Source of the DNA: Reticulitermes speratus | Taxonomy: Eukaryota > Arthropoda > Insecta > Blattodea > Rhinotermitidae | Length of the DNA: 64,000 nt | Reading direction: 5' to 3' | NCBI GenBank assembly: GCA_021186555.1 | Contig: JAJKFL010000007.1 | Span: 24,805,177 to 24,869,176, forward strand | Part shown: piece by piece, positions 1 through 10,743 of the stretch | How the letters are laid out: every line of letters begins with the position of its first letter | Position numbering within the stretch: position 1 is the stretch's first letter | Notes under the pieces: generated by a model | Database searches by the model: none | Seen by the model: only the letters and a program-made list of their open reading frames with translations | What the model was told of the DNA's origin: nothing | Position numbers and translations under genes: made by a program

Positions 1-113
1 CTGATCACTTGTCCAGAGGAGTCCCACCGAGTGTGGTGTGTCTCAGTGTGATCGTGTACATTCGATAATAAGGAGGCCCTGGCCCACTAAGGGCTGTTGC
101 GCCAATGGAAAAA
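1..113 (+). mobile_element. SINE S1, 3' part (cut by window edge)
   Basis: This matches the distal half of the S1 SINE copies at 43465 and 28304 (GTCCAGAGGAGTCC, GGTGTGTCT, GGCCCTGGCCCACTA, GTTGCGCCA-TGGAAAA). The tRNA-like head would lie before base 1. The ending GTTGCGCCA puts it in the same subfamily as the copies at 6892, 41552 and 43465. No protein is encoded. Confidence 0.8.
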
Positions 114-200
114 CTTACAATATACCCTATATATATCCCCCCCCCCCCCAAAAAAAAATCTTGCGAATGGTGTACTTTTAGCTAAATACGTGGAAGGTTA

Positions 201-500
201 ACGTGGGCCCGGATTGCGTAGTCGGTATAGCGACTCGCTACAGGCTGGACAATCCTTGGATCGAATCCCTGTGGAGGCGAGATTTTCCGCACCCGTCCAG
301 AATGGCCCTGGAGCCCAACCAGCCTCCTACACAATGGGTACCGGGTCATTCCCGGGGGGGGGGGGGTAAAGCGGACGAAGCATGGTGTTGACCATCCACC
401 CCCACCTAGCATCGAGGTTAAAGACAGAGTACAGCTATACCTCTAATCCCCCTGTGTTCCTTAATGATGTATTACATGGTGAACTTCACCTTTTTACCTT
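201..500 (+). mobile_element. SINE S2, full-length with target-site duplication
   Basis: A tRNA-derived SINE. The head has an A-box-like segment (GCGTAGTCGGTATAGCGAC) and a B-box (GGATCGAATCCC). The body ends in CTCC/CCTT-rich sequence with the tail CACCTTTTTACCTT. A near-perfect 14-bp direct repeat flanks it: TACGTGGAAGGTTA at 187-200 and TATGTGGAAGATTA at 501-514 (12/14), which fits LINE-assisted insertion. A G tract (about 353-366) has expanded at the site where other copies read TTCCCGGGGGTAAAG. Short frames crossing it are not genes. Confidence 0.85.
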
Positions 501-514
501 TATGTGGAAGATTA

Positions 515-1117
515 TAAGACCCTGGAACACTTGAGCTGAAGGCATTTACACCGCGATATCGCCTGTGTGTTCTGAGGAAGGTCGTGTTCTTCTTTTTTCT
601 CGCAGGATGCAAGTTGCCAGTGCACACTTTCGCTTCATGGTTCGAAGGAGTACCACTGTTTACATCCGCAACAAGGTCACAGAAATAAGAACTCTTCACT
701 GCGCTCCCATCAGACGATAGGTACAAAGCTGTCAAAACAGTCTACCCATACTGTCTCTGTCCTGTGTTACACCGCACCGAAGGTGAGCTCTTGCGATGTT
801 TTCTGTGTCAACTGTATCGGCAGACTACAGTCTTGAGAGCACTCAGCTCTGAAGAATACAACAAACGCAAGAACCTAAATGTGCTGGGTAATGTGTTCGC
901 AAGTCTGTGTACCTCACTGATGGCGGTGTTCATTTTACTCAACAAACGAACTATCCTACTGTTGACACAGGACCCAATACATACACACCGTACAAATATA
1001 AATTATTTATCTTTGTTTATATTCAGTGTACATCCACCATAATAGATATAAAACAGACCATCAAAATACACACAATTAGTTAGTCGCCTCTTTTGTTTTA
1101 TTATATCTCCCACTACC
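515..1117. other. No recognisable feature
   Basis: Only short frames without recognisable motifs (87 aa and 92 aa) are seen. No repeat shared with the rest of the window was found. Confidence 0.5.
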
Positions 1118-1682
1118 ATGTTAACAAATGATGCAAGGTGTACACGTGAAATTAAATCCAGAATTGCCATGGCAAAAGCAGCATTCAACAAGAAGAACTT
1201 TCACCAGCAAACTGGACTTAAATTTAAAGAAGAAACTAGTAAAGTGCTACATTTGGAGCGTAGCTTTGTATGGTGCTGAAACGTGGGCACTTCGGAAAGT
1301 AGATCAAAAATACCTGTAAAGTTTTGAAATGTGGTGCTGCAGAAGAATGGAGATCAGTTGGACCGATCGTGTGAGAAATAAAGAAGTATTACACAGAGTC
1401 AAGGAGGAGAGGAATATCGTACATACAATAAAAAGAAGAAAGGGTAACTGGATTGTCACATCTTGCGTAGAAACTGTTTTCTAAAACACGTGATTGAAGG
1501 AAAGTTAGAGGGAAGGACAGAAATGACGGGAAGAGGAGGAAAAAGGCGTAAGCAGCTAGTGGATGACCTTAAGGAAAAGAGAAGATATTGGAAATAGAAA
1601 GAGGAAGCACTAGATCGCACCCTGTGGAGAACTCGCTTTGGTAGAGACTACGGACTTGTAAGACAGACTACAGAATGAATGA
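1118..1682 (+). pseudogene. LINE-A reverse-transcriptase 3' end, decayed
   Basis: Conceptual translation across frameshifts gives the distal part of a non-LTR retrotransposon reverse-transcriptase ORF: EIKSRIAMAKAAFN, then KCYIWSVALYGAETWALRK, then a basic RRKGNW segment, and finally readings like YWK.KEEALDRTLWRTRFG and RQTTE before the end. Frames change several times and stops interrupt it, so it is a dead 5'-truncated copy. The 3' end carries a (GAAT)3 simple tail. The same 3' end occurs at 36318-36570 (+) and 47028-47345 (-). The LINE clade cannot be fixed from the C-terminus alone. Confidence 0.8.
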
Positions 1683-1756
1683 ATCTCCCACATGATTCGA
1701 GCCTATCAGTATCAACTGCAGGCTTACAACTGACATCTATATTCACTAATGGTTTC

Positions 1757-1793
1757 TCCATGAAGATGATCCAACAGGATCGAAACATGTATA
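1757..1793 (+). ncRNA. Hammerhead-like motif, degenerate 5' core
   Basis: The sequence reads UGAAGA, U, then stem GAUCC/GGAUC closing an AACA loop, then GAAAC and AUGUA. The first core C is A here, so the CUGANGA box is damaged. Stem II is perfect over 5 bp. It lies next to the LINE-A 3' end. Confidence 0.4.
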
Positions 1794-2014
1794 ATTTATA
1801 ATAAAGCAAAACAAATACCTAATTCTATGTACCTTGATGGTCTGTTCCCCCCTCCCCCCTTCTTCGTATCCGACTAATTATAATTTGTCACACAGGCTTA
1901 CGACTTGCAAGTTCCGTTTCGTTAATTTGTCTTTTAGACCTATATGTAACAATTCGTTGCTTACACAAGTTGTAGGTACCTCTATCTCCATACGAATTTG
2001 AAATGCCTACATCC

Positions 2015-2548
2015 AATTTTTAGGCGCGTTCGCAAAATTGCGAAAAGCGACTATTAGCTTAGTCATGTGTCTGTCCGTCCGTCCGTCCGCATGGAACAAC
2101 TCAACTCCCACTGGACGGATTTCCATGAAATTTGATGTTTGAGTATTTTTCGAAAATCTGCCGAGAAAACTCAAGTTATATTAAAATCTTATAGGAATAA
2201 CGGGCACTTGACATGAAGACCTATGTACATTTATGATAATATCTCGCTCAATTCTTCTTAGAATGAGAAATGTTTCAGACAAAAGTTGTAGATAAAATCA
2301 AAACACACATTTTATATCAAATAACTTCTTCCGAAAGTCGTGCCGTTTATGAGATAATGTGGAAAAATGTGGTACAGCCGGACAGGCCACAGATGACAAT
2401 ATAATACGGCGCATGCGCTTTGCATGCTGGATAACTAAGGCTACAGACACGCACTCAGAATATGTAATACTTATTGCTTTTCCATGGCAACAATGGTTAT
2501 GCGAAAGCGCTTCAATGTTACGTTATACGTACATTGCCTCTCTTGTTC
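2015..2548 (+). repeat. Dispersed repeat R1, near full-length
   Basis: A 0.53-kb unit begins TTTTTAGGCGCGTTCGC and ends near GTACATTGCCTCTCTTG. It contains a GTCC tetranucleotide run (GTCTGTCCGTCCGTCCGTCC) and the block GAGATAATGTGGAAAAAT. Other copies lie at 19376 (+), 32818 (-), 56137 (-) and 60214 (-). Short similar peptides can be read from each copy only because the DNA is conserved; no long frame exists. No clear TSD or terminal inverted repeat is seen, so its class is unknown. Confidence 0.75.
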
Positions 2549-2806
2549 ATTGTTCATCGCCACCAAATTGAACGTTAAATGAACATCCCGCAATGCTCTG
2601 GTGTTCCTTTTTTATTACACAAAAAACTTCACAAAACTACATTTTTCACAAAGCCAATAAAGACATATGGCACAATTTCAAGACCCTACATTAAGATGCA
2701 CTAATGTAAATTTTATGTTAAGCATCTCGTTGTGTTATATAGAGCTATAAAAGAATATATACCATCAACACAACTTTTATTTGACGTATGTTCAATAAAT
2801 TATTAT

Positions 2807-2849
2807 TCAGACAACATGTTTCGACCACTCTTGGTCATCTTCAGGCCCT
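2807..2849 (-). ncRNA. Hammerhead-like motif
   Basis: On the minus strand: stem I GGGC, core CUGAAGA, extra U, stem II GACC/GGUC with a 6-nt loop, GAAAC, AUGUU, then GUCU pairing back to GGGC with two wobbles. Downstream on the same strand (2761-2785) is AAAAGTTGTGTTGATGGT, a tail shared with the motif at 34326. It therefore belongs to a sub-family. Confidence 0.6.
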
Positions 2850-2859
2850 CTATCATAAT

Positions 2860-3990
2860 CAAAAGTAGAAAAATAATTAATTAATTAATTACTGAACATG
2901 TCAAAGAAAATTTGTGCTGACGGTATCAGTTCTTTTACAGATGCACTAATGTTGATCTCATCACGGAAATCTCCACAGCCAGCACGTTGGTATTACTGAA
3001 GGCAGGAAATTAAGAATATATAACGGTAGAACAGCCTCTAGTCGTGTGACAGTCGTCGATACCAAGTTCAGTAAAACTCTGTCCACTGGTTCGAAAGTTA
3101 TCAGACAGAAACGTGGATGATAAGACAAGCTTATCTTTTGTTATAATTACAGAAACCATGCTAAAAATGTAACACAAACGAGGCCGCAAAGAAAATACAA
3201 ACGAAGAGAAACAAAAATCTTCAATGCTACCTATGATATCGGATGCCTGATCGTGGGAATCTTTCGGACAGCGATGGGGCAGATGCGGCTGCTGCATTGT
3301 ACAGAAGGGATCAATACACCTGCCCACGTAGCGCCAAGGCATTTCGGCAGGCCGCAGAACATTCTCAGTACAAGTGCTGCTGATGTATAATACACAGGGG
3401 CATTGGCTCTCTAGCAGGCGTGATCTTGAATGAAGGAAAAACACTACGTATGACGTAATTAAAAGGTGAGGTTACAGCTTCAAACATTCAATACTGTTCC
3501 ATCTTGTACTGAAAATTCAGAGATTCCACAACACACAAGCAATTAGCTTCATGGATAAAAAAATTTAGGCTTTTTAATTACAAGATCTTACGGAAATTAA
3601 AAGTGATAAATTTTTTATTTTTATTTTTATTAGTCCAAAGTTTCGACGACCTTTTTTATTTCCGTCAACAAGGAATAAATAATCCTTCTCTCATAAACTT
3701 AGCTCCACCCGATGTTAGCACTTTTCAATCCACTTTGTTTTCTTCAGGAAATAAATTGACTTCATGATACATTATGCTGCCCGTGTGTCTTCCCTTTCAA
3801 CTTTTGAGCCACTTGACCAATTTTCACGAAAAATCGTATGACCATCAGACGTCATCCCAATATCGTACTTTGTTATTTCCTACTATGATCAGTAACAACA
3901 TGGCAGACGAGCAAAATATTGAGATGGAAGCGACACCTTCATAACTTAATTTAGGGCCCTGAAATTTCGTACAACAGTTCGTCAAAAATA
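2860..3990. other. No recognisable gene; one orphan frame
   Basis: The only sizeable frame is 144 codons on the minus strand (3444 to 3010). It is cysteine-rich, with no motif I recognise and no repeat match in this window. Nothing supports expression, and I do not call it a gene. Confidence 0.4.
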
Positions 3991-3994
3991 CGAA

Positions 3995-4180
3995 ACTTTT
4001 GTAATGGTTGAAAATTTATTTTATTTTACCAACTTATGCACAATATCTCACAATAGTATCAATTTACCCCTATACGTATTTGATACTATTGTAAGATATT
4101 GTGCATAAGTTGGTAAAATAAAATAAATTTTCAACTGTAGTAAGATGCACGGTCAATACAACGTAAAGTTTTGCAATGGT
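3995..4180. mobile_element. Hairpin element H1 with direct-repeat flanks
   Basis: Two inverted arms of 56 bp (4007-4062 and 4080-4135) match with one mismatch and are separated by 17 bp. After the right arm comes the family tail GATGCACGGTCAATACAACG. Flanking direct repeats ACTTTTGTAATGGT (3995-4008) and AGTTTTGCAATGGT (4167-4180) agree at 12/14. The right arm contains TGTGCATAAGTTGGT, the sequence found downstream of the hammerhead motif in other members. This copy has lost the ribozyme part. Confidence 0.75.
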
Positions 4181-4484
4181 ATTTTTTGTAGTATGTAAAA
4201 GAATTACACAGCTGGCGTGAGACAGTATTCTTTAACTTCGCACTTCATGACGGTAACTAAAAATCGTCTGAGCTAGGCTTGTGGAATTTGGTATTAGGTT
4301 AGATCATACGCCTGCATACATGTCAGGTGTTACAACAGTTTGTCAGTGAAAAATTTACAAATACAGAAACGGCGCGAAATTTGAAGATTACACCAAACAA
4401 ACTAAAAGCAGAATCTCTAAACAAGCATGAACAATAAGTTCTTCACAAAAACAGACAAAATTATTATAATATTAATACTCGTAG
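4181..4484. other. No recognisable feature
   Basis: AT-rich sequence without frames or shared repeats that I can support. Confidence 0.4.
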
Positions 4485-4492
4485 TAACAGAT

Positions 4493-4653
4493 CTGTAAAG
4501 CAATCCCATTACAGGCCTGGACAGGCCCTTAGGGTTCCAGGAGGTTGAATCTCCCAGATTTCTATACAATCGGTATATGAAAGTGGTAAGGTTGTCAGCC
4601 TTACGCACCGGCCGCCTTTACCCCCCAGGAAATACTCCTGGTACCCATTTCAA
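4493..4653 (-). mobile_element. SINE S3, 3' part
   Basis: The reverse complement matches the 3' half of the S3 SINE at 53881-54198 (GGCCGGTGCG-AAGGCTGACAACCTTACC, then CTAAGGGCCTGTCCAGGCCTG, in parts). The tRNA-like head is missing. TAACAGAT occurs on both sides (4485-4492, 4654-4661) and may be a short TSD. The 63-codon minus frame here is SINE antisense. Confidence 0.7.
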
Positions 4654-4664
4654 TAACAGATAAG

Positions 4665-5119
4665 TACGAAAAGAAATCTCTGTTACAGGAGTTTATGAGT
4701 TGTACTCAATACCACTGTTGATAATGAAATAAACAGCTTTTATTTAGTCCGTCTGCAAGTTTCACTAGGCCTATTAGTAAGTTGTTATGGAAAACGAGTG
4801 ATTATGACCTGGAAACATAAATCATCTATCTGGTAACAGAATTCGAAGGTTCGACAGATATAGAAGCTAACTAATGGGCAAGATCTACCGCCAGTCCTCA
4901 AAACAAGTTCACTTAACCAAGCAAATACATGAACCAAAGTTCTTCTTGAGAAACTGACAGTCTTTCAAGTGGTCAAGAAGTCCCTCTCCTTTTAAGGAGC
5001 CAGAGGATTACTTACCATGTTCACAACAACCCAAAAATGGATCCTGTCCTGATCCAATCGGAATCCAGAGCCTCGAGGCAATTTAGTTTTGTAAGTTTAT
5101 ATTTAATATTATTCTCCCA
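4665..5119. other. No recognisable feature
   Basis: Unique-looking sequence. No frame above about 60 codons and no shared repeat was found. Confidence 0.4.
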
Positions 5120-5360
5120 AGCGGTTGGAACGTGCAGTGGACTATCCACCTACGCCTGGTGCCGATGCTAAGAATGTATGGAGCCTTACCTCGATTACCA
5201 CATATGTCTTCGTATCGTGAAGCTAACATGCATAACTGGACCTCTTTCTTCAACATTCATCGTGGTGACTCCTTGTTCTTTCAAGAGGTCTTTTTCCACC
5301 AAAATCTTGCATGTATTTATTGTCTCACCAATTCCATATTCATATCCAACTTATCGTAAC
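5120..5360 (-). pseudogene. Possible LINE-B fragment
   Basis: On the minus strand the string around 5295-5330 (TGCAAGATTTTGGTGGAAAAAG) resembles a stretch at about 6785-6830 inside the LINE-B fragment. Frames are broken throughout. Similarity rests on one short block, so the call is weak. Confidence 0.3.
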
Positions 5361-5479
5361 CTTCTATTGCATTTCTTTGAGTACAAAAATGTATAGTACA
5401 CTGGAGCGTTACCAACACTTGGGAGAAATACACTGCCTAAATTTTCGACGCCACTAAAGCCTGAAATCTTCGCTAAAAG

Positions 5480-5525
5480 TCAGTTAACCGCGTTTTTTTG
5501 TACATTTTACAAACAGGTTAACTGA
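5480..5525. repeat. Short imperfect palindrome
   Basis: CAGTTAACC (5481-5489) and GGTTAACTG (5516-5524) form a 9-bp stem with a 26-nt T/A-rich loop. It could be a relic of a MITE. Confidence 0.4.
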
Positions 5526-5589
5526 ATTTTGGACCACTCTGTATATCTGGATCTCCTTAACCCGACTACAGTAACAATACTAAGTGACC

Positions 5590-5880
5590 TGTAAAGGTAA
5601 ATCATGAAGTAATGTGGGACAGTATTGTATAACTCCACCCCTTAACCTCAGCACTAGATGGGGTGAATGGGCAGCTACACGCCCCGGCCGCTTTACCCCC
5701 AAGACAAGAGCCACCGGTACCGACTGACTATAACGCTGGGTGGGCCCCAGAGCCGGTCGGGACCCTTTGGGAAAGAGAAAGACCCCTTGTTCCAGCCGGG
5801 ATTCGAAAACGATTCCTGGGAGTCCAGCCCGCGGTCTAGTCAGTACATCGACCACACTATCCCAGCTCCTGCAGGCCGCA
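5590..5880 (-). mobile_element. SINE S2 copy
   Basis: The reverse complement gives the S2 layout: a diverged tRNA-like head with a B-box-like TTCGAATCCC, CCAGAGCCGGTC, GGTGGGCCC, GGCCGCTTTACCCCC, CAGCACTAGATG. The overlapping open frames (148 codons on minus, 115 on plus) are explained by the repeat. Confidence 0.8.
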
Positions 5881-6124
5881 CAAAACACGAGATCGCTCGA
5901 CGCGTCTTCCTCAGTTTCGGCCAGGTGCTTCTTACGGCTATGTGCTCTGCATGACAACGCAATAACAGGTTTGGCTTTGCTCGTGCTCCCAGTAACTACA
6001 CCGACAACACCAAACTGGCGTATCAATGCTTTTATTTATTTAACAACGCTGCTAGTAGTTACAACTGCAGCTTACAGCGTCGAATAGTGTGGTGATCAGT
6101 GAATAATGAATGGTAAGAGATGTG

Positions 6125-6262
6125 GAAGGAACCGGTCTGGCCTAATTTGAAGTAATATCCCAGCATATGCCTGAAGGGACTGACAAAGATCACAACTTAC
6201 AATCAGAACAGCTGGTCTCAGGGCTGGGATTCCAACCCGAGGCCTCTTGAATTCGAAGCAGC
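6125..6262 (-). mobile_element. tRNA-derived SINE-like fragment
   Basis: The minus strand has a B-box-like GGGTTGGAATCCC near 6225. No second copy was found in this window, so the family is not established. Confidence 0.3.
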
Positions 6263-6507
6263 AGTGACATGAAATCGACGGCGACGGTCGACCCCCTCAA
6301 TACTCATCAACTTCCTTCCTTTTCTAGGATTCCAGACAATCCATGCTTCATATGATGAAATCGATCACAACCGCAGGGGAAAGTGTCTGCACTCTTCGTG
6401 GGTTTGAGCGCCACTTGGGGCATGGATATACTCTGAATTTCTCTCTGTCTCTCTCGCTGTGTTGTCCTGCGTCCAGCCGATCCCCTGTCCAAGGAATCCT
6501 ATCGTAT

Positions 6508-6880
6508 GTATAACCATCCAACCAAACAACCAACCAGTCAACCAACCAATCAACCAACCAACTAACTCCACGGAGCAGAGTCCTTTTTTGAGAAGCTAAC
6601 AGTTACTCAACCAATTAAGAAACCTCCCGCATTTTACACAACCAAGGTTCATTACCGAGATAAAAAAAAGCTCGCCAGTTGTCCCTATCCGGAGCCAGAT
6701 AAATCCAATCCACGTCATCTCATCCTATTTCTTTAAGACAAATTTTACTGCTATCCCCCCATCTACGCCTCATCTTTCCAAGTAGCCTTTATACTTCAGG
6801 TTTCCCCACAAAAATTCTGCATGCATTTGTCTACCCCTCCAAACTTGCCACGTACCACGTCCATATTATCCTCCCCCCCT
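6508..6880 (-). pseudogene. LINE-B 3' end with TTGG-repeat tail
   Basis: Minus-strand translation across frameshifts resembles the C-terminal end seen at 48800 (blocks like LSGSG-GQLASF and a 3' terminus CTTCTCAAAAAAGGACTCTGCTCC). After that terminus runs a variable (TTGG)n/(TTGA)n tail (6510-6567). Frames are interrupted. An S1 SINE sits directly beside it at 6892. Confidence 0.65.
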
Positions 6881-6891
6881 TTTTTTTTTGC

Positions 6892-7146
6892 ATGGCGCCA
6901 ACAGCCTCTAGTTGGCCAGGGCCTCCTCATCGAGGCTTCACGATCACACTCAGACACACCACATTCGGTACGACTCCTCTGATTGAGTGATCAGCCTGAC
7001 GCAGAGACCTCTACCTGACAACACACAACACTTACAAGAGACAGACATCCACGCCCCCGGCGGGATTCGAACCCGCAAACCCAGCAAGCGAGCGGCCGCA
7101 GACCCACACCTTAAGACAGCGCGGCCGCTGGGATCGCCAACCTCCA
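6892..7146 (-). mobile_element. SINE S1 copy
   Basis: A full-length minus-strand copy with tRNA-like head (B-box GGGTTCGAATCCC read from the minus strand near 7060), GAGTGATC, GGAGTCGTACCGAA and a GTTGGCGCCATG end followed by its A-tail, visible as the T run at 6880-6890. Confidence 0.85.
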
Positions 7147-7199
7147 TTTGGTCACCCTAATATGTTTGGCGAGGTGCACAAATTATGAAGCAACTGTAT

Positions 7200-7800
7200 A
7201 TGTAACTGTCTTCACCCTCCTGTCACTTCCTCCTCTCATACTCAAGCATCTTCCTCAGCGCCCTACTATCGAACACCGCCGGTCTGTGTTCTTCCATGAA
7301 GGCGAAAGGCTAACTTTCACAACACGCAAAGCTATAATTCTGTATACTTTATCGTATGCTTAGAAAACAATTCAGAGACCGAATAACAGGAGTCCCTGGG
7401 CCGCACTGACTTGCAGCGTCACTGAACATATTGCATAACGACGACCTTGCACGTACACATACGTAGGATAGTTACATCGATAGCTCGATGTAGTCTACTG
7501 CTGGAGGCACGGGCCGGGCCACTAGCGTCATTTTGCGTGGGCCTAAGCGAATTGATTCCTTACTCCAGCGTTTCCCTATGTTCCGCGGAACAATGGTGTG
7601 TGGAGATGTGAATAGGCGTTTCGTGAAAAAATCGAGAGATAAAGTCAGATTTCTTTTATTAAATTTGCATTTAGCATATCTGATCATAGTTTAACATACT
7701 GTTCACATAAGAACTGTTATAAGAACCTTTCATTTGATTACTAACAGATCTCGTTGCGCTGACTTTTATTTCATAAATGTGGGACCCCAACACATATGTG
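7200..7800. other. No recognisable feature
   Basis: Two frames of about 71 codons, one on each strand, lack recognisable motifs. No shared repeat was found. Confidence 0.4.
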
Positions 7801-7811
7801 TTCAGCAAATA

Positions 7812-8001
7812 CAGTCAAACACGGTTATAACGTCATCGGTTTATGCCACACCTCGTCTATAACGTCAGATATCCTGTGGTACAAATTAATTCCTCACTGT
7901 TAACCATAACATTATACTCCTCGGTTATAATAACACTCATTTACGAGTATAATGACACAAAATATTCCGTCCCTTCATGACGTTATAACCGAGTTCGACT
8001 G
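7812..8001. mobile_element. Pogo/Tc1-mariner-like MITE, 190 bp
   Basis: Terminal inverted repeats of 25 bp agree at 23/25; each starts CAGTC and continues CGGTTATAACGTCAT. The left flank is TA (7810-7811) and the right flank is CA, a plausible decayed TA duplication. The CGGTTATAACG-type end is of the kind seen in pogo/Tigger-related elements. It has no coding capacity. Confidence 0.7.
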
Positions 8002-8471
8002 CATTTACTAAGTTAAAAAGTTCGGGAAGCGTTGCCTTAGCCTGTTGTCCATACTGCCACAATTAGCCATGTTGGACAGTGCTAAAAAAACCAAGGCTCA
8101 CATCATGCAGCCACTGCAGCTTGTATCGATTAACATACAGCAAATATCACGCTGTTCTTTTCCGCTTCCAGACAATGAACGGTCACTCTGCTAGTCAGCA
8201 TATTATTTTTGCGGTTAAACTTCAATAGTAAAAATACTGGACAAATATTTTTTCAGTAAGTATAGACCCACTTACAAAAAAAATAATTAACTTTTTCTAA
8301 TTTATATCTATATTGTACAATCTCGCCACATGATTTGCAACACAATTCAACGACCAGCCTGTACGTATATCGCAGTGTGATCTACAAGTTCCACATACGT
8401 CTTTTTAAAGTGTTACGTAAATCTAATAAAATATTTATAATGAAACATAATTTATATACCTATACAATATT

Positions 8472-8728
8472 GCCGATCCCAGTGGTCGCGCGATCTAAGG
8501 CGTGGGTCTACGGCCGCTCGCTTGCTGGGATTGTGGGTTCGAATCCTGCCTAGGGCATGGATGTCTGTGTCTTGTGAGTGTTGTGTGTGTCTGAGACGAG
8601 CTGGTCCCTCGTCCAGAGGAGTCCTACCGAGTGAGGTGTGTCTAAAAAGTGTGTGATCGAGAAACCTCAAAAAATGAGGCGGCCTAGGCCCCCAACGGGC
8701 TGTAGGGCCATTGGGGGGGGGGGGGGGA
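8472..8728 (+). mobile_element. SINE S1 copy
   Basis: Complete head GCCGATCCCAGTGG, B-box GGGTTCGAATCC, GGCATGGATGTCTGTGTC and the CTGGTCCCTCGTCCAGAGG body. It ends GGGCTGTAGGGCCATT followed by a G tract (8708-8727) where other copies have poly(A). The long minus-strand frame (165 codons, 8949-8452) is antisense to this SINE. Confidence 0.85.
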
Positions 8729-8815
8729 ATTACCTTGCCGAAACACCGTTGTTTATCTACTCTGTAACAACGCACACAGTGTCCAGCTAAACGCGAAACC
8801 CGATCATAACCGTGC

Positions 8816-8915
8816 TGCTGCACAGCGACCGATAAAACCGCTCGCGCCGTAGAGCGGACGACATAAATTGCTGTATAACCATAATGATGGCTCCCTGTCT
8901 CCTGTATTCCGTGCT
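8816..8915 (+). repeat. Diverged single unit related to the 12.3-kb minisatellite
   Basis: GCTGCACAGCGACCGAT, CGCCGTAGAGCGGACGACAT, AATTGCTG and TATTCCGTG are shared with the 90/91-bp repeat at 12323-13092 in the same order, with a deletion in the first unit. This is about 1.2 units lying 3.5 kb upstream of the array. Confidence 0.75.
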
Positions 8916-8929
8916 GCTTTGAAAAAAAA

Positions 8930-9550
8930 ACTTTGTAATTTATATGCAATAAATAAACATGGAATTTGTTGGGGTAACGTAAATTTGCAAGGAACGCATC
9001 TGGAAAATATTTTTATTCCGCCGGGGACCCTTCATTGCAGTTTCTGCGGGCGTTTAGATTACAGTACTTGGTAAGTTTCGGAATTTTCCTCGATCTATGC
9101 ACACTGTGCTGATAAAACGCAACAAAATGTGCGAGCATACAATCGCCTCATTCTTTTTCACATCCCTCGCAATCTGCTCGTATTATGAACTACTACCATA
9201 ACAAAGGAGCAAATAAGAAATTCGCTATTAAGTCAATTCACAATTCTCTGCAAATTGTTCTCAACAATGCAGTGCTGTCTCTTAATCAAAAGTACATCTG
9301 GCACCAGTACGCCAGTCTCAACTACACTTGTAAATTGAGTTATACACGGATACGTTAAATGTTAAGGTGCCGGATTTATCACACGCAATTAAGTCTGCAA
9401 CAATCTGTTGTTTTCTGCTACCTGCGTTACTCACATGCCAGAAAAATGCCACAATACCAGGGAGACAGAAGTGAAGTTCTTTTAAAGTGCGATATTTTTA
9501 CGGCGCTATCAACTGATAAGGTTAAATAGCGTCGGCGATGAAAGAATGCG
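8930..9550. other. No recognisable feature
   Basis: No long frame, hairpin or shared repeat was seen. Confidence 0.4.
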
Positions 9551-9552
9551 TA

Positions 9553-9723
9553 AGTATGAAGCATTGGTAGAGTGATGCTAACAGGGGAAAACCTACGTAT
9601 TAGGTAAAAAACCTGTCCTACTGTGACCTTGTCCACCATAAAACCCAAAGAGACTGGTCTGGAATTGAAACCGGGCCTCCGCGGTGACAGATCGAAGAAT
9701 AACAGCCTAAGCCACGACACGAC
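9553..9723 (-). mobile_element. SINE S4-related copy, diverged
   Basis: The minus strand shows the S4 pattern: CGTGTCGTGGCTTAGGC head, CCGCGGAGGCCCGG, GGACAAGGTCACAGTAGGACAGG and TTTCCCCTG. Identity to the other S4 copies is moderate. A second partial piece lies at 9805-9893. Confidence 0.6.
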
Positions 9724-9804
9724 CGTAAATGAGAAGTGTTTTATTTAACGACACTGTCAATTGCTAATATTATATAGCGTCAATGGTGAATGAAATGCGA
9801 ATAC

Positions 9805-9893
9805 GGACTAGTGGTGGAATGACACTGATATTAGAACACAGAAGTACTCGGAAAAAGAATACCCCTGTGCCACTTCGTCCGCCATAAATTTTT
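9805..9893 (-). mobile_element. SINE S4-related fragment
   Basis: It shares GTGGAATGA, GAAGTACTCGG, CTGTGCCACTT-GTCC and CATAAAT with the S4 copies at 23637 and 55525. The head and 3' end are missing. Confidence 0.5.
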
Positions 9894-9899
9894 AACGAT

Positions 9900-10740
9900 A
9901 GTGAGAGGTATGTATGAAAAATTAATACAGAGAAAGGGACACAGTCATCCTGAATGTATGCACGAAGAAAAAATCAGAAAGAATACTCGTAGATAAATCG
10001 CCGGATACGTGACAAATTTTCATCGAGACGAACCTTGTGCAGTGATTAGTTTGATAGGATTTGAATCGTAGAGTTTGACAGCCACGTGCCAGGAAGGACC
10101 GTATACAAATACTTTGTACGTTGCCAGTAAACAAGCATGGAGACATGAATGACAAAGCGTGTTCAGTCAGCAAGCTTTATGTTAAATACAAAGGCCTTGT
10201 TTTACGCCCTAGTTGTGTTCCTGAAAAAGTGGGAGTATACAAAAAAGGGCGTAAATAAATATTCCCAATAAGAAAAAAGGACTTGAATAAATGCAAATAA
10301 ACCAAAGGGCGTTAAACCGAAAAAGAGAGGACGTAAATGAGAAAGTTGTGTAAACTGGTAAGGGGCGTTAAAGCAAAAGGGCATAAAACAAGGCCTTGGT
10401 GTACACTGTTTAAACCGCTCAGATCCTGTGTGTTCATGTCTATATGACAGCCAATTTTAGTCACTACATAATATTTTCAACACTACGGCCAATGTGTAAG
10501 GTAGGTCAAGAACAGCTCACTTCTTTTATCTTGATTTTTACTTCCGGGATAAAATAAATCTTAAAAACTTTACACAGGTCGGGGCCATGCTACGTAGTTT
10601 CAGTGAATATCTGCATGTCAGACGTTCCTGACTCGCCCTACGATGGCATTTTCAATGCCCCCATCACGCGGCGGCCAAGATTATAACACATGTAAATCAG
10701 TACGCAATATAGTATAAAAACAAGGTAAAATAATTTCAAA
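9900..10740. other. No recognisable gene; A/G-rich stretch
   Basis: 10205-10385 is purine-rich with loosely repeated AAAGGGCGTAAA-like blocks bounded by AAGGCCTTG at 10190 and 10391. No gene is seen. Confidence 0.4.
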
Positions 10741-10743
10741 ATT

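Noticed and set aside
3010-3444. 144-codon minus frame, cysteine-rich
   Set aside because: No motif, homologous copy or splice/start evidence. It could be an exon of an unknown gene, but the sequence alone does not support that.
8452-8949. 165-codon minus-strand frame
   Set aside because: It is antisense to the S1 SINE and to the diverged minisatellite unit; the same peptide appears wherever S1 occurs (for example 11027-11293).
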